Assembly (NCBI GenBank): GCA_025200525.1
Contig: CM045763.1
Location: 85,278,131-85,342,130, forward strand
Reading direction: 5' to 3'
Source: Camellia lanceoleosa
Lineage: Eukaryota > Streptophyta > Magnoliopsida > Ericales > Theaceae
Length of the DNA: 64,000 bases
Shown piece after piece: positions 1 to 11,900 of the stretch. A model generated the notes under the pieces. The model ran no database searches. It had not been told where the DNA came from and saw only the letters and a list, made by a program, of their open reading frames with translations. The position numbers were made by a program, and so were the translations under genes. Within the stretch, counting starts at the first letter, position 1, and the number at the start of each line of letters is the position of its first letter.

Positions 1-2139
1 AAATCACTGTGATGAACTATTAACATATTGACATTTTTTCTGTTATGGACCTTATGGTTATTGACAATCAGTTAGCAAAGGGGAGGGCTCTGCATATTGT
101 GAGTAACAGAAAAGGAGTGCCCAATAATAGAGGCCAAAACAATGTGCAGCCTTGGAAAAGGCCACTCTTTGGGAGGGGAACTACCAAAAAAAAAAAAACA
201 AAGCAAAAAAAACTAGAACGATAAAACTGCATGTATGAACATGTTGTAATGAGTGCATTAGACTTGGAAACAAAGACTATAGTGAATGAGAGAAAAATTA
301 TGGAAAGATAGAAGGATTATATCTGAATGGGGCCTAACTCACCCTACCTCAGCCAAGGTAACTCATTATTTCAATCATTGAAGGGTGGGGATAAGTTTGC
401 AATTATCAAAGTTATCGTCGAACATTTAGTTACTTGGTACTTCGTAAATTTTCATATGCAGAGAATGGTAACAAGAAAATGATAAGAACAACAAATAAAA
501 CAAAAACAAATATCAGATGAACCTGGCTTGCATGACAACACATGATTGTGATAACAAATATTTTTCTGTCCTACAAAGATTGGCACCCTTGTAGAAAAGT
601 AAGTCCATGAAGATTTCTCATTTTTCCAATAACCCATGGCATGAAATAATAGTGACGAGCATTCAAGCTGTGACGGCATTAATTAGGCCATCTAATAGAA
701 AGGTGAAATGAAATAACTAGTCTTATAAGGTAGAAAATTATGGGCCAGAGGGGGTTATACATTGCATTTAATATCAATACGAACCAGAAAATTGATTATT
801 ATAACATTATGGATCTAGCAATGATTGTTTATACATCACGCGAAAAATAAATCTGAGGTCACTAGTTTTAAATGGGTGGATGCTTATAGTGAATTTGAAT
901 GAATTGCCCCTCATTCTGGTGAAACTGATTCTACACCAACCAAATCACAGAGGGAAATTTTGCTTATAAAAATGCCCCTCTCTTGTCTCTTCACTTTATT
1001 TATTTGTTTTTAAATTGCCTATAATTTTCTGTTCACACCTAGATACATGTTTTTGTTTTTGTTTTCTAAACTAAAATATAAAAATCATGGATTTTCAAAA
1101 GAAGAAGTACTAAATAATATATTTAGAAATGCTTTAAAAATGATCACAAAGCAAGGGACATAGACATTTCAGGAAATGTTCTCTTATAGAGTAAATCAAA
1201 TCAAAATACAAAATGAGGGCATTGATATACAGATTTTATTCTCAACCTAATTCAATCAAATACCTATAAAACTTACTTCAATTTCGCATCAGTAGTTAAA
1301 TCACTTATATAACTTATCCACAGTCGCATTTTGAACAGCAAAATCACATGGATATAAATGATAGATCGAAGAAAACTAGATTAATAATAAAAAAACATAG
1401 ATCCAAAAACATACGAGAGAATCGATTTGCGCAAGAGATAAATAGAGAACTATAAGTTTTTTTAGTCGAATCTTCACCTGGTCTCGCACAGCAGCAGCAA
1501 ACGGAGGAAACCCGACGATCAACAAACGTCTATACGGGTGTACGATTGTGAGGGGAGAGAACAACGAATTGTGAGAGAAGGCTGTGCAAGAGTGAAAATC
1601 GGGGAGAGTGATGAAAGGGTTCATCACCTATCCTGGAAAAAAAGAGGGAATTTTGAGCGGAAACATTTCACCACCTCAATAATTTCTACAGGTAGATTAC
1701 CAAAACAATGAAAACAATTTTTAGATTTTTTTTTTTTTTTTTGGAACAGACTAAAACTAATTTGAGAAAAATAAAAATAAAAATATATTTTTAAAATTTT
1801 AAAAATTATTTATGATCTCATAAAAATAAAATTATACAAAAATAATAAGTATTTTTTTATTTTTTTACCATTTTTTTTTATTTTTTAGAAAAAAAAATTC
1901 TGAAACAAATTTTTAAAAATAAAACCAAATATATTGAAATTGATAATTTAACTACATTCTTTGAAAAAGTTTAGATTATCTCAAGTTAGTAATCTCAACT
2001 TAAGAGTGTGTTTAGGTCTGATGGATTCATTTTGTGATCTAATTCGATGATCACTTTAATTTTACAATACAATAATAAGAATATTTAAAACTCTTTAAAA
2101 AGTTATAATAAAAACACAAATCATTAAATCACTTCGTTT
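1..2139. other. AT-rich flank without a confident gene
   Basis: No supported coding gene is visible. The only exon-like stretch is on the minus strand near 1480-1627, where a pyrimidine-rich reading frame ends in GACCAG followed by GTGAAG, a plausible splice donor. It could be the first exon of a gene running off the left edge. No downstream exon or protein family could be recognised. The rest (1690-2130) is poly-A/T-rich intergenic DNA. Confidence 0.25.
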
Positions 2140-2308
2140 CACTAGCAAAACTTTTATCGACGAATAGTATTATCGTCACTAAATGTTTAACTCTTTGCCA
2201 ACTTGTCATCGCCAAAAGTAAGAACATTAATAGCAACGCTCATTGTGTTGTTAAAAAATAAGCCTCGTAGCTAAAATTTTTGAATTTTTGGCGCCAACCA
2301 GTAATTTT

Positions 2309-2313
2309 GGCAC
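2309..2313. repeat. Target-site duplication, left copy (ggcac)
   Basis: The 5-mer ggcac directly precedes the LTR start at 2314 and recurs at 4766-4770 directly after its end. Five bases is the size made by LTR-retrotransposon integrases. Confidence 0.75.
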
Positions 2314-2879
2314 TGTAACGCCCTCAAAATAATACTAAACCCATCAATATAAACATGCATTAATATAAGGAAGACCAACAGTTTCTAATCATCAGAGTTT
2401 TTCATTACAAAAGATATTATATATTAACAGCAAAAGCTAATGCCCTAAAGGGCTTACATCTTTCCAAGTTAACACTTGGTTACAAAAGAGAGTACTAGCT
2501 CAATTACACATTAAGCCCTTGGCTTGAATCTACACATAATACATCAAAAGAATAGGACAATAAAAATGATGTCCGCCTCTAGCCTTCTAAGCTATGTCCT
2601 TGGAGGTGTCACGCTACCTGCACCTGAAAATGATGTTCCCATATAGGGTGAGCCACAGCCCAGTAGAAATGCACTAAACCAACTATGAACAATGACTAAA
2701 AGATTAGCAACTAATAGATAGTCAACACTCACACATTCACTTACCTCATTTTACAATTCCAAAATAATTAAGTCTATGTTACAATTCACCTTCCATTTCT
2801 TATTCGACTTTGAGTTTGAAAACTAGGCTCAGTACTCTGGTTAAAATATTTGATGAGACTATGATTCATCATTAGAACA

Positions 2880-3215
2880 CTTTCGAAAATTCATTAAAGA
2901 TACACATGTTGGTGTTGTATCAAAAACACATAAACCACTTCCATACTTTACTTATGATACACATGTTGGTGTTGTATCAACTTAACATAGAAACATTTTC
3001 TATACTTCACAACTGATAACGATATACATTTTAGTGCTATATCAAATCAATCCAGACACTTCCGTACTTCACAAAACGATGATGATATACATGTTAGTGC
3101 TATATCAAATCAAACAAACAACACTTCAATTGATAAGCATATGAGCTGTATCAACACTTCAATCGATAAGCATATGAGCTGTATCATAACTACAATGGGA
3201 GAGCATATGAGCTGC
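2880..3215. repeat. Degenerate tandem repeat inside the solo LTR
   Basis: Several diverged units contain gatayacatgttggtgttgtatc or its variants (gatatacattttagtgctat, gataagcatatgagctgtat). Unit spacing is irregular, from about 40 to 75 bp. No coding potential is evident. Confidence 0.6.
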
Positions 3216-3317
3216 ATCCCCGGGTTCATCCCCCATCTCCCTATAACCATTAACCGGTTTAGAGGTACATCCCCCATCTTCCCCTAAACCGTGGAGTACA
3301 TCCCCCATCTCCTCCCA

Positions 3318-3475
3318 TACACAAGCAATGCATATAAACACAGAATCATATACGCAATCAATCAACACATAAAGTTAATGTATTCCATCCACCGTCTACA
3401 CATAATGCATATAAACACATTGGTCATATGCGCAATCAATCAATACATAAATTTAATGTATTCTACCAACCGTCA
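3318..3475. repeat. Two-copy tandem repeat, about 80 bp
   Basis: Two units each run from catataaacaca through cgcaatcaatca to taatgtattc and the word ccgtc. They differ at a few positions. The block lies inside the solo LTR. Confidence 0.6.
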
Positions 3476-4236
3476 TACTCTATGACACATCCAATTGATT
3501 AGTTTTAGTTTGCCTAATCATCATGCATTGTCTACAACAATCAATACTACCCTCCACCGGTAGTACAAAGCAATTATCTCTAAGCAGGAAATAAATGCAC
3601 AAATGGATAATATATCAACATTTCAACTAGGTGAGTAATGAATGATTCAACTACACCCTTTAGTCTCATACATTCCCAATTTCAACATTCTCAACCCAAT
3701 TCCTCATTTTCTTTAATTAATTACATGCACTAATTAATTAAACCAATTAGGGTAAATTACCATAATTCACAAAACAACCCTAAGGTTCCATTTCTATCAA
3801 TGTTCCAACATTAATCTCGTTTCTCTATGCCAAATCTTGCATATAGGTTTATTTTAAATAAAACCCCAACTTTTGTAAAAATACACAAAAGACCCAAACT
3901 TTCTCAAAATTACCCAACAACCCTCAACATATCAAAATGCCAAAATTTAAAGGCAAAATTCATAAGATGGAGTAGGTTATCCCTACCTCGAAGTTAGAGC
4001 TCCAATGGGGTGAAGGCCAAAACCCAACATGCTCCAAACTCCAAACTTTTTGGATCAAAACGACGCACTCGACAATCAACAACCTTTTTGCAAAGGCCAA
4101 AGTTAAAGAACACCCTCTAACTAGATCAAACCCTAGAGAGAGAAGCTCTCAAAATAACTTTTTAGAAAGTAAGAGAGAAAAAGGAAAGTGAAAAGTGATT
4201 CAAAAAAAGCCTCAAAGTCGTCTGATATACGACAGG

Positions 4237-4632
4237 TCCGCTCGAGCGGAAAACAGAGAGCTCGAGCGTAAAGAACAAAAGACATGGTCCGCTCGAGCGC
4301 AAGAAGGTACGCTCGAGCGTCAACACACACGAATAAAGCACCTTCGCTCGAGCGTGAAAACCAGTCCGCTTGAGCGCAAGTTTCTCCCTCCCAGAACTCA
4401 CACCAAAAAAAATATACTTCCCGCTCGAGCGCCAACAATCCCGCTCGAGCGCGACCCGCTCGAGCGCAGGAAACCCGCTCGAGCGCAAGAATCACACCTG
4501 CAGAGGTTTTGCAGGGACGCGAGATGCCGGAATGATGTGAACTCCGCTCGAGCGTAGGAACGTCCGCTCGAGCGTAAAGACCAAAAACTGAGCAACAAGA
4601 AATTTGTCCAAGGCTCAACCCCCTCGCTCGAA
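4237..4632 (-). repeat. Array of CGCTCGAGCG palindromes
   Basis: Thirteen words centred on CTCGAG, two of them degenerate, begin at 4241, 4261, 4292, 4312, 4347, 4369 (CTTGAG), 4424, 4444, 4459, 4478, 4547, 4567 and 4627 (CTCGAA). Neighbours are repeatedly 19-22 bp apart. The spacers are unlike one another, so this is not an ordinary tandem repeat. On the minus strand many words read CGCTCGAGCGGG. Function is unknown. Confidence 0.85.
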
Positions 4633-4933
4633 ACACGCCCAACACATACTAAAATTCAAATAAAAGGAATCAAAGGATGACAATAAGATGGATACAACTA
4701 CCAACTCCACGGAACCAAGGTCCGGAATACGACAAATACTGTAAGGGAATACCGGGATCACTATAGGCACTTAGTGAATGTTATACTTTTTTAGCAATGA
4801 AAGTAAATTGCATCGGTAAATGTCTACTTTTACCAACGAAATTCATCACTGTGTCGCTGAAAATATACTTTTGGTTATGAAAAATTGACATCGTCGCCAA
4901 AAGTAGTCGCCAAAAGTGCAATTTCTTGTAATG

Positions 4934-5394
4934 ATGTATGAAACCACTAAAATCAAACTCATTTAGGACATCAAATCCACAAAACTTTACAAATCAAACC
5001 ACTTCAACCAAACCCATTTTTTCAAAATCAACACCAAATTAAATTGAAGAAATCATAACAACCCTAGAGCACGATTGAGAAATGGAGAAATAGAGAAAGG
5101 GGGATAGAAAGGGAGAAAGAGTGACTGAGGTAGACACAGCGAAAAACAGGCTGCGAGTGAGAGAGAGACAAACCGAGAGTGAGAGAATACCTGTGAGGAT
5201 GCAGCGGTGGTGATCTGCGGGCGGTGGTGGTGGTGGTGGTGGGAGTGGCGTTAGTGAGTGGCGTTGGTGGTGTGCATTGAGGTGAGGTCATGTAGGGTGA
5301 GGTCTGGTGGTCAAATCTGTGTGTGAGAAGAAGAACCGATATATCTAAGGTGCCAATATATTAATTTCCCTCTAAAAACCTTCAGCAACTAAAC
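4934..5394. other. Low-complexity GA/GGT-rich segment
   Basis: This segment has a purine-rich tract (5080-5190) followed by a GGTGGT run (5218-5275). It looks like a 5'-UTR or first-exon fragment, but no protein domain is recognisable in the open frames. It may be host sequence carried between elements. Confidence 0.3.
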
Positions 5395-5820
5395 CATTTA
5401 TTTGGTGACAAAATTATTTCCTCACCAAAAGATAAAATTATTGGCCACGAAAATAGTTTTCTCATTAAATTATATTAAAATATTAAAAATTATTGGTGAC
5501 GAAAATATATTCGTCATTAATAATTTTATTATTGGTGACCAATTTTTTCCTCACCAAAAGTCTAAAAATTTTGCCACCATCCAAAAAATTAGTGGGAAAA
5601 TCTTCGGTGACAAAAAAAATATAAATAATGACCAAAAATAATTTCGTTACCTAATTTTTTTATTATGTATGTAGATTGGTAACAAAATTTTATTTTTGTC
5701 TCTAAAAATGGTACATTTGAAAACGAAAAATTATTTTCTTCACTAAAAGGTATGTCTTACGTGACAAAATTTATTTTCGTCATTAGTTTTTGTCTCCAAA
5801 GACACTTTTTGTTTCAGTGA
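5395..5820. mobile_element. AT-rich element with inverted GACGAAAAT-type words (putative)
   Basis: Words such as ggtgacgaaaat, attcgtcatt and cctcaccaaaag alternate in both orientations. The right edge, read on the minus strand, is CACTGAAACAAAAAG, which resembles a CACTA-type terminus. No matching left terminus was found, so class and limits are uncertain. Confidence 0.3.
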
Positions 5821-5825
5821 GAACA

Positions 5826-6168
5826 ACTCTCCCTGCGAATGACAGTATTCTTCTTTTCCAACCTGAGAGCTTCTTTTTAAAGTTATCGATGACAGGTTTC
5901 TAAGAATATTTTCTACTTGGGTTAGCTCCAAGCGGAAGACCAAGGTACTTGAATGGCAATTTTTGACTTAAACAATTAAGATTTGATGCAAACTCCAGAA
6001 TCAGATCATCAGCCACACCAACCCCACATACCACGCTTTTGTGGAAATTTATCCTAAGCCCAAATACCATTTCAAAGCACCTTAAAATTCTTTTACTGGC
6101 AACCACTTCGGACCATTCCGCATTGCACATGATTATTATGTCATCTGCGTACTAAAGATGAGACACAC
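5826..6168 (-). pseudogene. LINE (L1-type) reverse transcriptase, C-terminal fragment
   Basis: The minus-strand translation carries the non-LTR RT catalytic box YADD (near 6146-6157), preceded in frame by a TAG. It is followed by sequence ending KYLGLPLGANP, a typical landmark just past the L1 RT palm. The piece is separated from the rest of the RT (6925-7930) by an insertion at about 6169-6905. No 3' tail or poly-A is evident, so the element is 3'-truncated or overrun at 5826. Confidence 0.75.
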
Positions 6169-6905
6169 ACAAGGTTTTAAAAAGCGGCCGCAACCGTTAC
6201 ATAACGCCGTTACGTAACGATTGTGGTGGTTATGACCACCCGTTACAGCCACTTTTGTAGTGTGATTGGGATTCATAGGTGTATCGGTCGTCTTGGTACG
6301 CCATAGCATTCTTTAACGGTCATAAAGTGTCAGTAACAGGTAATGTGACCTATATACCGTTACATAATGGTTCCGAACTACTTCTTTCGAAAAACATACA
6401 CAAAAAAAAGCTGAAAATGGAGGAACAAGGATAGAGAGATGAGGGAAGATAAAGAAAGAAGATAGAGGAGCAAGAGAAAAAGAGAGAGAAAAGGAAAGAT
6501 GAAGAACAAGTTATTGATTTGTTGAAGCTGTAAGACCTATGCTATTCTATTCAGCTGCTATCACTCAACCATTTTGTTTGTGTGCGTTTATCTATAATAA
6601 TAATAATAATAATAAGTGTGGTCATTATCTATTTAGTTTGGTTAAAATATGTATATATATATTTAGACTCTTATTTATTCTCTTACTTTTAGTATTGTTT
6701 ATCTTACATATAATAGTTAGTGATTGATTTTTTGTATAATATAAAGTCATTAATTATTAAAATAAAATGTAAAAAACTCAGTTTATAGTGATTTAAAAAC
6801 ATGAAATATATTGGATCATACTTAAAAATTTACAAAAATTGATCAATATTTATTTTTAAACCCAATAAATATGATCATGGAAAAAAAATATGCTGTGCAA
6901 AAAAT
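6169..6905. mobile_element. Unclassified insertion splitting the LINE RT
   Basis: About 740 bp separates two parts of one RT domain. It begins near ggttttaaaaagcggccgc and carries several imperfect inverted words of the type gttacataacg/cgttacgtaacg, a GA-rich block (6430-6505) and a (TAA)n run at 6594-6617. No transposase is present. Its removal would bring the RT parts back into order, which is why I call it an insertion. Confidence 0.45.
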
Positions 6906-6924
6906 AAAAAAATTCACGATTCGA

Positions 6925-7930
6925 TTACATAACCATTACGCTCTGGCCTTTACACACATCAAGCCTTAGCATAACCAGGCCATCGCCCTTTATTCTGACA
7001 ACATAACCGCTTTCTAGAATCTTGGACACACAAAACCCACCACTGCCCATTTCCACCCCATTGATAATCCCCAATTCCTTTGCTCTTTTCAACAATATAT
7101 TAAGCCCTTCAGCTATAACATTGAACAAAAGAGGTGAAAGTGGATCACTTTGCCTTAACCCTCTACGAGGACAAAACTCTTCAGATGGAGATCCATTCAC
7201 TAAAATAGATACTCTAGGTGAGGTAATGCACTCTTTTACCCAACCTAACCATCTTGGTCCAAACCCAAAGTTTGCCAACATTTTAAGAAGGAAATTCCAA
7301 TTTACCGAATCATCGGCTTTCTCAAAATCAAGTTTAAGGATTAGTCCCCTCTTTTTAGATTTCTTCCACCAATCTACTACCTCATTTGCAATGAGAACCC
7401 CACCCAAAATGTTTCTCCCCCTTCAAGAATGTTGATTGGACTTTATCAATTACATTTGGTAATACTTGTTTCAATCTGTTAGCTAGCACTTTAGATAAGA
7501 TTTTGTACATAGAATTGATCAAACTAATTGGTTTATACTTCATAATGGATGATAGGATGTCTCTCTTTGGAATAAGGGTGACAAAAGAGCAGTTTATACC
7601 ATAACTCAATCTGCTGTTTTTATAGAATTCCTTTATGAAATTCATTATATCTTCTTTCATCAACTTCCAACCCTTCTGAAAGCACATCATATTGAAACCA
7701 TTGGGCCCTGGAGCTTTATTCCTATCGCTCTCTTTAATTGCTTCCCATACCTCAACCTCAGTAAAGTCTTTTTCCAAGATTTCAGTGGCTTTAATAGGAT
7801 TCACCTTTTGAAAATTTCCACCAATGTTGGGCCTTTTTCTCCATTGTTCATCAAATTGTTTCTTGAAATAGTTACACATTGCTTGTTTGACTTCAGATGG
7901 TTCTTCAACAATAACTTCATCAATCTTCAT
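6925..7930 (-). pseudogene. LINE (L1-type) reverse transcriptase, N-terminal and central part
   Basis: Two overlapping frames carry the first RT blocks. One (7382-7930) contains NKAPGPNGFNM, FVTLIPK and SLINSMYKILSKVLANRLK. The other (6925-7407) contains LILKLDFEKADDSVNWNFL and RRGLRQSDPLSPLLFNVIAEGL. A frameshift near 7400 separates them, so no intact protein is made. The order on the minus strand is endonuclease (8.8 kb), linker, RT. This is the usual L1 ORF2 order. Confidence 0.85.
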
Positions 7931-7934
7931 TGTG

Positions 7935-8100
7935 TTAGGGTTGGTTTGGGATGTTCTAAAAAAGTGTACTTTTTAACTTATTGGCTTATATGGGTTGGGT
8001 TTGGGTTGGATTTGATGTGATGTGTTCGAAAGGTGATGTGATTTAAATAAGATGATGTGACTTAAATAGGATAATGACTTTTTGACTTTTTGTATTATTT
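7935..8100. mobile_element. MITE fragment inserted in the LINE
   Basis: The left end ttagggttggtttgggatg followed by aaaaaagtgtacttttt matches, in inverted orientation, the right end of the MITE at 30833-30972. The right end here is not clear. It lies between the LINE linker and the RT region. Confidence 0.45.
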
Positions 8101-8239
8101 AGTAGATGCCAAAACTTATCCTAAATATGATTTGCCTTATAGATGCCATTATATGGAAAAACCTTGTGTTCTTGTCCCTTTTTTTGGGGGGGGGGTGAAT
8201 ACTTGTCGCCTTTTAATGCCCAATCTAGTCTTGACTTTT

Positions 8240-8823
8240 GTAGTCATAACCATTTCTTTCTTTTTCGAATCTGCCAAACCAACCCCAACACCTCCTTTCT
8301 TCTTGTGATTTCCATCTCATTAAGGTTTCTAGATTCTACCTATAAGTCTAAATTGTGCAGCTCATCTTCAACCTCTTTAAGCTTTGATTCCACATTTCCG
8401 AACACCTCACTGTTTCATTTTTTCAGAGCCATTTTTAATGATCTCAACTTACTCATAACAATATACCCTGCCCTATCCCCTTGCATTTGAACCTTCCCAA
8501 ACCTTTTTTAGTTCCTTCATGAACATAGGATGCAAGACCTATGCATTTATGAACCTAAAAGGTTTAGGTCCCCAATCTCTCTCATCTTCCTTCAATAAAA
8601 TTGGGCAATGATCAGATAGAATTCTAGGTAACCCTTACACTTTGAATTTGAACCACTCTAACCATTCTGGGTTAACTAGGAATCTATCAATTATACTCCA
8701 ACTTTGGGAAATGCCCCATGTGTACTGTCTCCCAAGCATAGGAATGTCCACCAATTCCAACTCATGAATAAAACTTCCAAACTCAATCATACTAGTTATG
8801 ATATTATTATTGACCCCACTCAT
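8240..8823 (-). pseudogene. LINE endonuclease C-terminal end and linker fragment
   Basis: The minus-strand peptide over 8635-8823 includes FIHELELVDIPMLGRQYTW and SIIDRFLVNPEW, the C-terminal signature of the L1-type AP endonuclease. Downstream (8240-8500) a charged, helical linker frame follows in another phase. The N-terminal endonuclease catalytic residues are missing, so the LINE is 5'-truncated at about 8830. Confidence 0.7.
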
Positions 8824-10935
8824 TAATCACATTAAAATACTAAAAACCTCTTAAATTATGTCATATCATCAATTGGTACACTAGTTAGTATACTAATTTG
8901 TGCATATAACATTATTCTTGTACGATAAGTAAGAGTGATACAATATATAATCTTATTTCTTATCTCATTTTCTCATTTCAAGATACAAATTAATAGGATT
9001 CACATCAATAAATACACGTGAAACTTAAGCCTCGTTTGGGAACAGACTTTTTTAGTAATTTTTTGGTTTTTTGACTAAAATATGATGTAAAAAAAAATTA
9101 GTATGTTTGGGATGACTTTTTGATTTTTTATAAAAAGATGTGCAAAAAGTAGAGAAAAAATGAATTTTTTGATTTTTTGGTATAGATTGTTAGTTTTTTA
9201 ATTTTTTTAGTGACTTTTTGACTTGTAGACTAAAAAATAATGTTGTCAAACGAGGCCTTATTCACTTGTGTCTAAGAATAAGAAAATGATGTAAGAAATA
9301 TGATTATATGTAACTCTAATTATTAGTGATTTTCATCAGTCAAAGTATTTTTATTTATTTTTATTGAAAATACATTTAAAAGTATAATTTTTACGATTGT
9401 GCTTCTCTAGGAAATTCATTTTATTGATCTAAATCTTTCATTTTGTGGGGTCTTCCATGTATATGATCCATGAAAAATATTAGATTGATCAAATAATCCA
9501 AAAAAATTCATTTGATCATATTTGTCTCTAAAAAATAGATAGATTTTTTTTTTTTTTTGAACTCAAAATAGATAGATTGTTTTGAAAACCATATTTGTCT
9601 ATTTTTTTGAAAACAAATGCAATAAAATAAAAATGTTACAATTATCAGATGCATATAATTTTTTATGCATGATATATACTGAGTGTCTTACAAAATAAAT
9701 ATTCGGATTATCGAAAAGGGACCCAAATTAAACTTCACAAGCCTGTCAAGTTTTACAAATATTGAATAACAAAGTTTAAAATAATTATATATTATTTTCA
9801 ACTAAGCACATTGATGGGGAAATAAAAAGTATAATTTCAAGTTTGTTACTTGTTCACAAAATGTTATTTATTTTAGCTGGATAATTTAGATAACATGTAC
9901 TCTAACAAAATTCTTTATTGAAACCACTCTTCACTTAGCTGTTAACTCACTCATGTTTTTTCATCCACAAATTAATTTATATTATCGCCAAATTAGTGCT
10001 AATTAATTAAGCTTCTAATTTGTTGTTGTGGTATCCCACTTTGATTTATTGTTAATAATCTTATCTATTGAAAGTTCTTAATATATGGGATGGAAATAAA
10101 AATAGTATAAGGCTCCCACTTTATTTCCTTAATTCAATCTTTCTCTAATAAAAAAAATTAATACGAGAAACTGAAATGTGATGTATTCAAAAATTATTCA
10201 CAAAATTGTTCAAAAATTAAATCTATAGTGTACATTTAAATTTGATGTTGAATGTCACGTTCAAAATATTTAAATTCGATTCATACAATTTAAATTTAAA
10301 ATATATTTTTAATAAGGTACAAATCTAGCTGAACAATTGATTATAGTCATATTTGCTCATAACACCAATATGATAATCAAAACTACCATAATATCTTATA
10401 ATTAATATCTAAAAAAAATAAAAAAAACAAATTTAGATGTATGGGTCCCTGCGTTGTTCTGCCCCTCGTTGGGCCTCACGTTGGATTGTTAATTTTGTAG
10501 GGTTTATAGAGAAGATCAATCATGTAAAAAAATCAATTGATAATATATCAATAGTCACATAATCAGATTAAGTTTGTTTAAAATATATGGATGTCAAATG
10601 TGATTTTGGCAAGAAATGATCCAACAAAAATGATATCATGTGATTATAAAATTTTTAATCAATTTAATTTTTTACATAAAAAATCTTATCAGTAAGACAT
10701 ACAAAGTGAACTATTAAGTGTTAGAAATGGTTTGGAAAAACAGATTTTTTCCTCAACTTTGATATATTTTTTAGATGGAACCCATGCGCTAAAGTCGGTA
10801 GGTCTAAGTGATAATATGTTCTATGTCGCGTTGTGATTCACATAGTATATTTGGTTGCTCAAAACCATTATCGGGTGAATGGGAAATTGAAACAAAAGTG
10901 AGCTTCATGGAAATAGAGTTTTTGGTGAAAATTCC
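8824..10935. other. AT-rich intergenic DNA with one MITE
   Basis: Apart from the MITE at 9029-9256 I see no gene, RNA gene or structured element here, only A/T-rich runs and short low-complexity tracts. Confidence 0.5.
9029..9256. mobile_element. MITE with GCCTCGTTTGGG terminal inverted repeats
   Basis: The left end is gcctcgtttggga. The right end is tcaaacgaggc, its near-perfect inverse. The roughly 228-bp interior consists of imperfect inverted gactttttgattttttg words and has no ORF. The target duplication could not be fixed. Confidence 0.6.
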
Positions 10936-10938
10936 TTA

Positions 10939-11097
10939 TGCTGTGTTTGGTTGGGGGATTTGGAAAGAGATTTGGAAAGAGAAATGGAAAAGGTAGGCGA
11001 AATGTGAATAAAACATGCCTATATTTCACCTAGTTTCACACACTTTTTCTCTTTCCCTTTCCAAATCCCTCTCCAAATCGTCCAACCAAACACAGCA
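10939..11097. mobile_element. Tourist-like MITE with TTA target duplication
   Basis: The left terminus tgctgtgtttggttggggga and the right terminus tcgtccaaccaaacacagca are inverted repeats, extending inward through ggatttggaaagagatttgg. The trinucleotide tta flanks both sides (10936-10938 and 11098-11100). A 3-bp TWA duplication is the mark of the PIF/Harbinger superfamily. Confidence 0.75.
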
Positions 11098-11100
11098 TTA

Positions 11101-11900
11101 AGGTTTGAATTAAAGGCTTATCCCACATTGGTTTAGTGGGAAAACTTTTATGGGTTTATAAGACTTGAGTTTGCAACTTGGGGAGGGTCCCAAAGGGCAC
11201 CTCAGGTTTGTAGAAGGGAGAGGTTATGAGCAAAGTGGGTTAGATCCATTAGACCCAAAAATATACACACGCACGTCGTCTGGGGGGCCTTGGCTTGGGC
11301 ACGGGTGCATATTGTGAGGTTGGGTTAGGCTTATCCAGCCCAATACTAATTCTTTTGGGGCAAAAAATATTTGAATTTTATTTTATTTTTTGGTAAAATA
11401 AAATTTGTCCATTTTTAATTTCAAATTTTGATTGGAAAAAAATTCAAATTTGTTTGCACCTCTTTAGAATTTTAGTACAGGTTCCAAACATATTTATATC
11501 TATTTAAATTCTGTCCGCACAGATTCAAATATGTTTAAATTCAAAACCCAAACAGTGCCATATCTGTTGGATTCAAACAGGTTTGCACCTATTTAATTCA
11601 AACCAAACAGCCACAAATTCTCCTATAAATAGACAGACCCTCATTTGGATTTTGTACTCTAATTTTTGTTCTTGTTGCTATCATTGCTCTCTGCATTTTG
11701 CTACATTTATTTTTCTATGAGAAAGTGTATAAACACAAATTGTGCAAACAATTTGTAGTTTTGCTACTATTTTTTATTGATCATTTTATCCTGAGAGATA
11801 GACGTCCACAATTTGAAAGCACCGTGGAGAGGACGGATCTGTCTTAAGGACACAGTGTTAAACACTAGACTTGATCAGAATTTTATTCAATAAATACATA
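11101..11900 (+). mobile_element. LTR-like remnant (putative)
   Basis: The segment has the parts of a plant LTR in order. It starts with tcccacattggtttagtgg near the left. A TATA box (cctataaatagacag, near 11622) is followed by a T-rich leader. It ends with a ctgtcttaaggacacagtg block. No TSD, PBS or coding region was found, so it may be a solo or partial LTR, possibly Ty1/copia, or a promoter-like intergenic segment. Confidence 0.35.

Larger units (their letters stand above)
2314..4765 (-). mobile_element. Solo LTR of a retrotransposon
   Basis: A 2452-bp block starts TGTAACGCCC on the plus strand and is flanked by perfect ggcac duplications. No internal gag-pol is present, so it is a solo LTR left by LTR-LTR recombination. 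Read on the minus strand it starts TATAGTGATCCCGG (the canonical TG has become TA) and ends GAGGGCGTTACA. I favour the minus orientation because the CGCTCGAGCGGG words then read the same way as in the LTR at 63.87-64.0 kb. It contains tandem repeats (2880-3190, 3310-3475) and the CTCGAG array (4237-4632). The lineage is uncertain; a Ty3/gypsy chromovirus LTR is possible. Confidence 0.65.
2140..4933. mobile_element. CACTA-like non-autonomous element (putative), interrupted by a solo LTR
   Basis: The left end reads CACTAGCAAAACTTTTATCG. The right end reads TTTCTTGTAATG, whose complement CATTACAAGAAA is one base from the common plant CACTA terminus CACTACAAGAAA. Both flanks carry the short word TCGCCAAAAGT (near 2206, 4890 and 4905), as expected of subterminal repeats. 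A 3-bp target duplication is not apparent (ttt versus atg), so the boundaries and the class are tentative. The solo LTR at 2314-4765 accounts for nearly all of the internal length. Confidence 0.3.

Noticed and set aside
4133..4645. Arg/Glu/Ala-rich proteins from the CTCGAG array
   Set aside because: LERSSxxARA-type repeats on both strands are translations of the palindromic words inside an LTR.
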